DNA of 8,963 nt, taken from NCBI GenBank assembly GCA_028275245.1, contig JAPWVA010000027.1, positions 1-8,963 of the forward strand, written 5' to 3'. Within the stretch, counting starts at the first letter, position 1, and every line of letters begins with the position of its first letter. This document shows, one piece after another, positions 1 to 4,884 of this stretch. This stretch comes from Actinomycetota bacterium. GTDB taxonomy: Bacteria > Actinomycetota > Geothermincolia > Geothermincolales > RBG-13-55-18. The position numbers and the translations under genes are program-made. The notes below the pieces were generated by a model that did not search any database, was not told where the DNA came from, and saw only the letters and a list, made by a program, of their open reading frames with translations.

Positions 1-446
1 CCTATGGGCTCGCCAGCATCCGCCTTAGTACCAGTGGGATATACCGGGCCAGCCCCCAGGTAATCGGCACCTGCCTCCAGGGCAGCCAGAGCCTCCGCCG
101 TAGAAGAGGCCGAAACCCCCAGCACCTTCTCCTCGCCGAGAAGGAGCCTGGCCCGGGCGGGCGGAAGGTCGTCCCATCCCAGGTGCACCCCGTCCGCCCC
201 CGCCGCCAAGGCCACGTCCACCCGGTCGTTCACCAGGAAGAGCGTCCCACTACCCCTTCTTCCCAGTAACTCCTTGAGGCCCACAGCCAACTCGTACATC
301 TCTCGCCCTCCCACATCCTTGGCCCGCAGCTGGACCGCGTCGGCCCCTGCCTCCAGAGCCGCCTCGGCCACCTCCAGGTGACCCCTCCCCAGGTCAGGGC
401 GGGCATCGGTGATCACGTAAAGACCCAGGCGGAGGCTCTTCCTCAT
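1..446 (-). CDS. thiE: Thiamine-phosphate synthase ThiE (partial, C-terminus beyond window)
   Basis: ThiE joins HMP-pyrophosphate to the thiazole phosphate to make thiamine phosphate, in the cytoplasm. Reading the minus strand from the ATG at 446 gives 148 codons before the window edge. They contain family signatures in order: LGLYVITDAR near the start, AVQLRAKD (usual QLRxKD), VNDRVDVALAAGADGVHLG, LGVSAS, and GADYLGAGPVYPTGTK near the break. The usual Gln after VHLG is Trp here. The family is about 210 residues, so roughly 60 are missing. The ATG overlaps the TGA of thi4 (ATGA, 443-446), and a GGGGGGAAGG ribosome-binding site lies just upstream inside thi4, so the two are translationally coupled and share the upstream TPP riboswitch. 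Identity is secure from the motifs; the 3' end cannot be seen. Confidence 0.95.
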   Translation of the reverse strand, partial: MRKSLRLGLYVITDARPDLGRGHLEVAEAALEAGADAVQLRAKDVGGREMYELAVGLKELLGRRGSGTLFLVNDRVDVALAAGADGVHLGWDDLPPARARLLLGEEKVLGVSASSTAEALAALEAGADYLGAGPVYPTGTKADAGEPI

Positions 447-1252
447 CCTTCCCCCCGGCATATCTGCGCCGCCAGGGCCGCTGCCTTCCTCCCGGAAAGC
501 AACATGCCTCCGAAGATGGCCCCCATCCGGTAGGAGCCATGCACTGCCCCGGCAGCCATTCCCGCTACGATCAACCCCGGGTGCACCTCCGTCGTGTTCT
601 CCACCAGGGTCGCCTCCGCCACCTGCGACCACATGGGTCTTTCCCCCACCACCTCTCCCGACGGGGTATCTAAGCGAAGGCCCGGCACCTTGCGCTGCAG
701 GGTCCTGGTCACCTCGGCCTCATGTCCAGTGGCGTCGATCACCACCCGGGCATGGACCGCCAGCGGGTCCACGTGCAACCCTGCCCTCTCCACGGCCATC
801 CAGTTGAGCACCACCCCGCTAACCCGGTCCTTCTCCCTCAGCACCAGATCCTCCACGCCCATCCCCACCCAGATGCGGGCTCCCGCCTCTATGGCCGCCG
901 CCGTCGAACGGGAGACCGCCTCCACCGCGTCGGCCAGGTAAAGGTCGTCCTCCACCGGCTTAAGCCTGACCCCTATCTCCTCGAAGAGGGGGGCAGCTTC
1001 CTCCTGGACCACCACGCGGGGAAAGAGCATGCCCCCTCCCCAAATCCCGCCACCCACGTAGAGATTCCTCTCGAAGACCGCCACCCGGAATCCCTCCCGC
1101 GCTAGGTAACGGGCGGCAGTGAGTCCCGAGGGACCGGCCCCGGCTATGGCCACGTCCAGCCGTAAGCTGTCGGCGAATTCCTGAAAAAAACCTCGGATAA
1201 TGGCCCCGGTGATGGAGACCTCATCCCAGTTTCCCGCCGGACCCTGCGCCAT
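443..1252 (-). CDS. thi4: Thi4-family thiazole synthase (sulfide-dependent, His-type)
   Basis: This 269-aa protein belongs to the Thi4/archaeal ribulose-1,5-bisphosphate synthetase-like family, which builds ADP-thiazole from NAD, glycine and a sulfur source. Visible features are the dinucleotide-binding GAGPSG (residues 38-43) with the acidic ERN end of the second strand (about E61), the glycine cluster GGGIWGGG (67-74), HVDP (160-163), DATGH (173-177) and a C-terminal AGMAAGAVHG segment. In yeast Thi4 a Cys next to the DP motif donates sulfur in a suicide reaction; here that place is His160, as in archaeal enzymes that use free sulfide with Fe(II). That mapping is from memory of the family. 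The ATG at 1252 is chosen because GGAGGTG (1259-1265) lies 6 nt upstream. The frame stays open to 1414 but runs through the terminator and riboswitch, so the longer start is wrong. It is followed by thiE with a 4-nt overlap. Confidence 0.93.
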   Translation of the reverse strand: MAQGPAGNWDEVSITGAIIRGFFQEFADSLRLDVAIAGAGPSGLTAARYLAREGFRVAVFERNLYVGGGIWGGGMLFPRVVVQEEAAPLFEEIGVRLKPVEDDLYLADAVEAVSRSTAAAIEAGARIWVGMGVEDLVLREKDRVSGVVLNWMAVERAGLHVDPLAVHARVVIDATGHEAEVTRTLQRKVPGLRLDTPSGEVVGERPMWSQVAEATLVENTTEVHPGLIVAGMAAGAVHGSYRMGAIFGGMLLSGRKAAALAAQICRGEG

Positions 1253-1258
1253 CGGTTT

Positions 1259-1265
1259 CACCTCC
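1259..1265 (-). promoter_or_regulatory. Shine-Dalgarno site fixing the thi4 start
   Basis: The minus strand reads GGAGGTG followed by AAACCG and ATG. This near-perfect site decides the start at 1252 against in-frame starts further upstream that lie in the riboswitch. Confidence 0.85.
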
Positions 1266-1289
1266 AATCCCTTCCGCGATCCACCGGGG

Positions 1290-1324
1290 AAAAACAAGGC
1301 CACGCCCTGATCCAGGACGCGGCC
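1290..1324 (-). terminator. Intrinsic terminator, expression platform of the TPP riboswitch
   Basis: The minus-strand RNA forms a 12-bp hairpin: GGCCGCGUCCUG, loop GAU, CAGGGCGUGGCC, with two G-U wobbles, followed directly by UUGUUUUU. It sits between the aptamer and the thi4 ribosome-binding site, so it would stop transcription before thi4 when TPP is bound. The 3' arm plus loop contains GAUCAGG (1306-1312), which is exactly complementary to CCUGAUC inside the aptamer core (1370-1376). That pairing is a likely antiterminator. Confidence 0.88.
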
Positions 1325-1342
1325 TCTCGACCACGCATCATA

Positions 1343-1424
1343 CCATGTTCCCTCCGCTGGTATTACCCAGATCAGGTTCAAGGGTATGCTCTCAGCCCCC
1401 TTGGTTGGGAGCACCCCTACATGG
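1343..1424 (-). ncRNA. TPP riboswitch (thi box)
   Basis: The minus strand carries the full thi-box signature in order: GTAGGGGTGC (1411-1420), GGCTGAGAG (1389-1397), then ACCTGATCTGGG and TAATACCAGCG (1355-1377). The closing helix P1 is a perfect 6 bp, CCATGT (1419-1424) with ACATGG (1343-1348), which sets the ends. GGCTGAGAG is the element that recognises the pyrimidine ring, and the TAATACCAGCG arm binds the pyrophosphate (family knowledge). It precedes thi4-thiE, which fits TPP feedback on thiamine synthesis. With the hairpin downstream it should act by transcription termination. Confidence 0.97.
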
Positions 1425-1653
1425 CTTGTATTCGGTTTTCAAGATCCCTTTTCGCGAGAACTCCTCGCTTGGGTAATATGATATCCCCCTGGCAAGAAAA
1501 GGGGGAAGGCCCCCGTCAACCCAACTCCATTCCAAGCCCCTATTGGCGGGGCATACACCTGTGTCAGTCTTACGAAAGGGTCACGGCACCGGCGGACTTG
1601 CGCTACCCCCTTGTTTAACCGACCCAAGCCCCCTCCCAGCTTCCCCTGCGTCA
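1425..1653. other. Intergenic stretch between the divergent thi4 and DUF1844 units
   Basis: No coding region is credible here; the short frames that cross it have no family resemblance. It must hold the promoter of the thiamine operon. An AT-rich patch with GATATCATATTAC on the minus strand (about 1475-1487) lies some 50 nt before the riboswitch and is the best place for a -10 box, but no good -35 is visible. A 5-bp hairpin (GCGAG, loop, CTCGC, 1454-1468) and another (GCCCC/GGGGC, 1536-1552) are also present, with no known function. Confidence 0.5.
1494..1514 (-). terminator. Possible weak intrinsic terminator upstream of the thi leader
   Basis: On the minus strand GGGGG, loop CCTT, CCCCC is followed by TTTTCTT. 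The 5-bp GC stem with a short T tract resembles a small terminator. It would stop minus-strand transcripts coming from the Sm-like gene, antisense to the DUF1844 gene, before they reach the thiamine leader. The stem is short, so this is uncertain. Confidence 0.35.
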
Positions 1654-1659
1654 TATAAT
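1654..1659 (+). promoter_or_regulatory. -10 box for the DUF1844 gene
   Basis: The perfect hexamer TATAAT sits in a locally AT-rich patch of a GC-rich region, giving a transcript start near 1665 and a leader of about 100 nt. No good -35 hexamer is seen 16-18 nt upstream, so an activator or a weak -35 is implied. Confidence 0.6.
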
Positions 1660-1670
1660 CTAATGAATGT

Positions 1671-1700
1671 GGGGTATCGCCCCGCGGGGTATCGCCCCGC
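1671..1700 (+). repeat. Two perfect tandem 15-bp repeats, each able to form a hairpin
   Basis: The unit GGGGTATCGCCCCGC occurs at 1671-1685 and again at 1686-1700 without a mismatch. Each copy folds as GGGG, loop TATCG, CCCC; the second extends to a 6-bp stem GCGGGG/CCCCGC (1684-1689 with 1695-1700). The junction CCCCGCGGGG (1680-1689) is itself a palindrome, so two mutually exclusive folds are possible. The repeats begin about 6 nt after the predicted transcript start and could be a protein-binding site or an RNA structure. I do not recognise a known riboswitch. Confidence 0.85.
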
Positions 1701-1705
1701 AAACT

Positions 1706-1729
1706 CCCCGGAACACGAGCCGTCCGGGG
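1706..1729 (+). other. Hairpin in the DUF1844 leader
   Basis: A perfect 7-bp inverted repeat, CCCCGGA (1706-1712) and TCCGGGG (1723-1729), encloses a 10-nt loop. It follows the tandem repeats and ends about 20 nt before the ribosome-binding site. GGGC at its 3' edge (1727-1730) can instead pair with GCCC (1747-1750) next to that site, so alternative folds could affect translation. There is no T run, so it is not a terminator. Confidence 0.6.
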
Positions 1730-1750
1730 CGAAAAACCGATCCTTTGCCC

Positions 1751-1758
1751 GAGGAGGT
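1751..1758 (+). promoter_or_regulatory. Shine-Dalgarno site fixing the DUF1844 start
   Basis: GAGGAGGT lies 6 nt before the ATG at 1765. It selects this start over earlier in-frame ATGs at 1543 and 1663; the first lies upstream of the -10 box. Confidence 0.85.
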
Positions 1759-1764
1759 AAGGAC

Positions 1765-2220
1765 ATGCCAGAGGACAAGGGGGAAGAAAAGGACAAGCTG
1801 GGAGACGAGGCATCAAGGGAAAAGGTCACCCCTGGCACCTCCCCGGAAGACCCCGCGGAAGGTCCCGTCGGCGAAGCGGAAGCCCGGGAGCGAGGGGGTA
1901 AGGATGAGGGGGGGCCTACTGACGAGGATCTCCGGAGGCTGGTGGAAGAGAGCCTGGAGAAGGTCACCGTCTCCGACATCGTTCTTTACATGATGAACCA
2001 GCTGGCCAGCATGGCCTACCTGAGGCTCGGGCTACCGGAAAGCGTCAACCTCAAATACAGGGACTTCAGGCAGGCGAGATTGGCCATAGACGTACTGGAC
2101 GCCATGATCAAGGCAGGCGAGGGAAAGCTGGACCCGGAAAGCCTCAAGCCCTTCCGGGGGACCCTGGCTAACCTGCAGATGAACTTCGTACAGCTGGTGA
2201 AAGTCAAGGGGGAGGGCTAG
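1765..2220 (+). CDS. DUF1844 domain protein
   Basis: This 151-aa protein has two parts. Residues 1-65 are charged and low in complexity (many Glu, Lys, Gly, Pro), probably disordered. Residues 66-147 match my memory of DUF1844: VTVSDIVLYMMNQLASMAYLRLGL, then the FRQARLAIDVLDAM segment (101-114), then LDPE and a final helix LANLQMNFVQLV. The usual pattern is a small helical domain of about 80 residues with a conserved QARLAID motif. Its biochemical role is unknown; no signal peptide or membrane segment is clear. It is the only plus-strand gene in the window, with its own -10 box and a structured leader. Its TAG overlaps the TAG of the opposite Sm-like gene. Confidence 0.88.
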   Translation: MPEDKGEEKDKLGDEASREKVTPGTSPEDPAEGPVGEAEARERGGKDEGGPTDEDLRRLVEESLEKVTVSDIVLYMMNQLASMAYLRLGLPESVNLKYRDFRQARLAIDVLDAMIKAGEGKLDPESLKPFRGTLANLQMNFVQLVKVKGEG

Positions 2221-2426
2221 GAGACGGCATCCACCGCGTCCAAAGCCACCACCACTTTCCCCCTTTCTCCCCTTTCCCCCGCCAGCGTACAGCTCACGTC
2301 TTCCAGCAGCAGGAAGCCCTCCTCATCCACCTCTCGGAGGATGCCCCTGAAATAGTGCCCCCCGGCAGTCCACACCATGACCTCCTGCCCGACCCTCTCC
2401 TCCAGGTAGTCCTCGAAATCCACCAT
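2217..2426 (-). CDS. Small Sm/LSm-like protein
   Basis: This 69-aa protein looks like a single small beta-barrel of the Sm type. It starts with a short helix-like segment (FEDYLEERVGQEV), then strands with MVWTAGGHYFRGILREVDEEGFLLLEDV, a Gly/Glu/Arg loop, and a last strand KVVVALDAVDAV. The pattern of a strand, a G-x-x-x-x-G turn, then D-x-x-G-x-hydrophobic is typical of Sm folds, which often bind RNA. It is not classical Hfq, as no YKHA-like signature is seen. The start has a perfect AAAGGAGGT site (2437-2445) 11 nt upstream. It lies downstream of the TPR gene and may be co-transcribed with it or have its own promoter; none is convincing in the 150-nt gap. Function is unknown. Confidence 0.75.
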   Translation of the reverse strand: MVDFEDYLEERVGQEVMVWTAGGHYFRGILREVDEEGFLLLEDVSCTLAGERGERGKVVVALDAVDAVS

Positions 2427-2576
2427 CTAACGCCTTACCTCCTTTCTCCGTCCCCTGGGGTATTTCCCTTCCCCGAACGGATGCGACGAACCATGACTCC
2501 TTGCTTCCCTCCCTCCCCAGGCGATGGACCTCTCCCCTTTCCCTTTGTCCCGCGGTCCTGAGGGCCCACCAGGATC

Positions 2577-3182
2577 TCACTGGGAGGGGCGCTCGCCGCC
2601 TTCACCGCTAATCCTGGCCAGCTCCTCCAGCTTCAGTCGGGCCCTCCGATCATGGGGTTTGTAGAAGAGGTAGTCCTGCAAGTCCTTCTCGGCCCTCTCC
2701 CATTCGCCCAATTCCACCAGGGCCATAGCCCTCCGATAATAGGCCTGGGCGTAGTCGGGGTAGAGCTCTATGGCCATAGAATAATCCCGCACCGCTGAAG
2801 CGTAATCCCCCAACGCCACCCACATGTCCCCCCTGGCGGCATAGGCCGCTGCGAAGTCGTTCTTGAGTCCTATCGCCCGGGTCAGGCTCTCCATGGCCCC
2901 ACGGAAATCCTTGAGCTTCCCGAGGGCTATTCCCAAGTTGTAGTGGGCCACCACGAACTCCGGGAAGAGCTGCACTGCTTCGGTGTAGAGCCGGACGGCC
3001 TCCTGAAAATCTCCTTTGGTCTCGGCGAGCTGGGCACGGGAATTCAGCTCGGTGGCCTTCTTGATGGCCTCGACCTTACCCCCCTCCAGGGAAAACCCGC
3101 ACACCGGGCACCTCTCCACCCCTTGGGGGATGTCATGGTGGCAATTAAAGCAGCGGATGTGGTCCTCCATGAAATGCCCCAT
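2577..3182 (-). CDS. Zinc-ribbon and TPR repeat protein
   Basis: The 201-aa protein opens with a zinc-ribbon: CFNC (Cys11, Cys14) and CPVC (Cys25, Cys28), which should bind one zinc ion. It continues with four tetratricopeptide repeats of 34 residues (about 44-77, 78-111, 112-145, 146-179), each with the A-x-x-x-(Y/F)-x-x-A-(I/V) and P-(E/D) pattern, for example AVRLYTEAVQLFPE. TPR arrays are protein-docking scaffolds. No signal peptide or membrane segment is visible, so it is probably cytosolic. The start is uncertain: ATG at 3182 follows the tRNA CCA by only 6 nt and has no ribosome-binding site, while Met5 (ATG at 3170) has a weak GGGG 6 nt upstream. Either choice leaves all domains intact. 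It probably shares the tRNA promoter. Confidence 0.88.
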   Translation of the reverse strand: MGHFMEDHIRCFNCHHDIPQGVERCPVCGFSLEGGKVEAIKKATELNSRAQLAETKGDFQEAVRLYTEAVQLFPEFVVAHYNLGIALGKLKDFRGAMESLTRAIGLKNDFAAAYAARGDMWVALGDYASAVRDYSMAIELYPDYAQAYYRRAMALVELGEWERAEKDLQDYLFYKPHDRRARLKLEELARISGEGGERPSQ

Positions 3183-3188
3183 GAAAAA

Positions 3189-3263
3189 TGGCGCCCTTGG
3201 AGGGATTCGAACCCCCGCACGTGGCTCCGGAGGCCACTGCTCTGTCCTCTGAGCTACAAGGGC
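3189..3263 (-). tRNA. tRNA-Arg (anticodon CCG)
   Basis: The minus strand folds into a 75-nt cloverleaf including an encoded CCA. The acceptor stem is GCCCTTG/CAAGGGC, position 8 is T, the D stem is GCTC/GAGC, and the anticodon stem GTGGC/GCCAC holds loop CTCCGGA, so the anticodon is CCG (reads CGG, Arg). A 4-nt variable loop and the T arm GGGGG-TTCGAAT-CCCTC follow. G73 before CCA fits arginine tRNAs. The 5' flank GGC is complementary to the GCC of G73-C74-C75, so the precursor acceptor stem can extend to 10 bp. Confidence 0.96.
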
Positions 3264-3286
3264 GCCGCTTCACTTCACCACAAAAA

Positions 3287-3316
3287 AATATAGCAGCCCT
3301 CTTCATGCCTTTTCAA
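3287..3316 (-). promoter_or_regulatory. Sigma-70-type promoter for tRNA-Arg and probably the TPR gene
   Basis: On the minus strand -35 TTGAAA (3311-3316) and -10 TATATT (3287-3292) are 18 nt apart, in an AT-rich patch. The predicted start near 3280 lies about 17 nt before the mature tRNA 5' end. Confidence 0.7.
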
Positions 3317-3373
3317 TCTCCCCACCAGCCCAGTCGCTCCCCCTCCCCGGCCCTCCCTGCCTCCGGAGTCGGC

Positions 3374-4672
3374 TCACCTCCTCCTCACCCATACGGGGGT
3401 GACCCGGGCCGTGGTCCGGTGCCAGAGGGCGCTGGCCAGCAGGGTGGCGGTTTGCCAGAAGGGCAAGGGGACCATACGGGACGGCTGGACCCCCATGAAA
3501 GAGGCCAGCCCCCCTATGATACCCCGGAGGTTGTTACAACCCCTCACCGCCCGGAGGCCCTTGCCCCTCACCCTCCTTTTCAGGACGGGATAGGCCTCGG
3601 AGACGGCGCAATCCCCTACCACCAGTACCCGGTCGCCAGCTCCCTCCAGGTCCTCCCACCTCCAGCCGCTGCCCATCACTATGGTGAATCCGCCCCGACC
3701 CCCGAAATCGATGTACAGCATCTGGAGGACCATGCGGGTGTTCAGATTGCACCCCTCAGGGCAGCATCTTTCCCTGCCCTCCAGGATCTTCACGTCGGGG
3801 GGATACACGGGGATCAGCTCCCAGGTGTAATTACGGCGGAAGGGCTCCAGGTCCCCTACCACCTCTATCTTTCCCAGGTCTATACAACCCAATCCGAAAT
3901 CCGAGGCCAGTCGCAGGTGCTCTACCTGGCGGGGGTCGATGCCCATGACGTGGCAGCCCACCGCGTCCACGGCCAGGGTGTCCTCGCCCCCGATGAACAG
4001 GCCCAACTCCTCCACGCACTGCCCGGCCAGTCCCTCCGGGGAATAATGGCCGTGGTTCAGCGCCTCCAACCCCTCGATGAGGGTGAAGTGGGGCCTTATC
4101 ACCGAGTAGATGTCCGCCAGCTTCAGGTGCAGGCGGTGATTGTGATCCCTTATCCTGTCCTTCTGGCGGATGAGGCCCAGTTGGTTCTTGACCCCCAGGG
4201 TCACCTGGGCCATGGAGTGGGTCTTCAGGCGAGGCATATTCAGGTAGAAGCACCCGTCCTGGCCCTCCATCAGCCTTTCCCTCACCAGGCGGGACACCTT
4301 GACCCGATAACCCATCCTGGGAAGTTCGATCCAGTCCTGCCTCCCCTCGTCCAGGTAAAGGGGGATACCCCCGGCCTCCTTCGTCGCCCTCTCCAAGCCG
4401 CTCACCCGGAATACCAGCCGGGTGAAATTGCCCTGGGTGCAGTTGTCCATCACGAAAACCCTCTTCGCCCCCTCCGACTTGAGGAGGCGGACCAGCGCGT
4501 GGACGGCCCGGGGATCGGTGTAGCAGTGCAGCTTGAAGTCCACCGCGTTCACCTTTATGAAGACCTCTTCCCTGCCCCCGAGCAGGTCCCTCGCTCCTCC
4601 GAAGGGCTCGAACAACTCCCAAAAGGACCTTTCCAGCTCCTCTTTCGCCCGCACCACAGCTACTTTGGGCAT
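3374..4672 (-). CDS. DUF362 domain protein
   Basis: This 432-aa protein matches the DUF362 family. Recognisable segments are EEVFIKVNAV (about 36-44), FVMDN (73-77), LNMPRLKTHSMAQVTLGVKNQ (starting at 144), the KLADIYSVIRPHFTLIEG stretch (184-201) and a DTLAVDAVGCHVMGIDP motif (231-247). The C-terminal third has several cysteines: CCPEGC (303-308), GDC (355) and GCNN (379), which could bind a metal or an Fe-S cluster; this is inference. DUF362 members are of unknown function and sometimes fused to ferredoxins; no ferredoxin repeat is present here. The ATG at 4672 has AAGGAGG (4679-4685) 6 nt upstream. A longer frame to 4834 adds only Gly/Pro/Arg-rich, non-family sequence. It is about 210 nt behind the MBL gene. 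Confidence 0.88.
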   Translation of the reverse strand: MPKVAVVRAKEELERSFWELFEPFGGARDLLGGREEVFIKVNAVDFKLHCYTDPRAVHALVRLLKSEGAKRVFVMDNCTQGNFTRLVFRVSGLERATKEAGGIPLYLDEGRQDWIELPRMGYRVKVSRLVRERLMEGQDGCFYLNMPRLKTHSMAQVTLGVKNQLGLIRQKDRIRDHNHRLHLKLADIYSVIRPHFTLIEGLEALNHGHYSPEGLAGQCVEELGLFIGGEDTLAVDAVGCHVMGIDPRQVEHLRLASDFGLGCIDLGKIEVVGDLEPFRRNYTWELIPVYPPDVKILEGRERCCPEGCNLNTRMVLQMLYIDFGGRGGFTIVMGSGWRWEDLEGAGDRVLVVGDCAVSEAYPVLKRRVRGKGLRAVRGCNNLRGIIGGLASFMGVQPSRMVPLPFWQTATLLASALWHRTTARVTPVWVRRR

Positions 4673-4884
4673 GTCAAGCCTCCTTCCCTGCCCGACGTTT
4701 TCCCCTGGTATAAACCCCGGCGACCCCGACGCCTGACACTGGGGGGCTTCCCGGCTAACCTCCCTTGCGGCCCCCGTTCTCACCGGCACTTCCCCCGCTC
4801 CCCCACCGGTACCTCCCCCGGGACATCCAAACATTCCCTTAACTCCCTCGGGCTAGCGAAAAGGAAACTCCACCGGGCCCGCCT
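4673..4884. other. Intergenic gap before the DUF362 gene
   Basis: About 210 nt with no credible gene. On the minus strand GGTTTATACC (about 4707-4716) is the only -10-like patch before the DUF362 start, without a matching -35. No hairpin with a T run was found after the MBL gene, so read-through from the MBL gene is possible. Confidence 0.45.

Noticed and set aside
1543..1764. Longer N-terminus of the DUF1844 gene
   Set aside because: The early start lies upstream of the TATAAT box, and the added residues come from the hairpin repeats. The ATG at 1765 has a strong Shine-Dalgarno site.
2323..2580. 85-codon minus-strand frame between the TPR and Sm-like genes
   Set aside because: Overlaps the Sm-like gene in another frame, has a low-complexity Gly/Arg-rich translation and no good ribosome-binding site, whereas the Sm-like gene has a perfect one.
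4673..4834. 54-residue N-terminal extension of the DUF362 protein
   Set aside because: Gly/Pro/Arg-rich sequence without family similarity, and a strong AAGGAGG site supports ATG at 4672.
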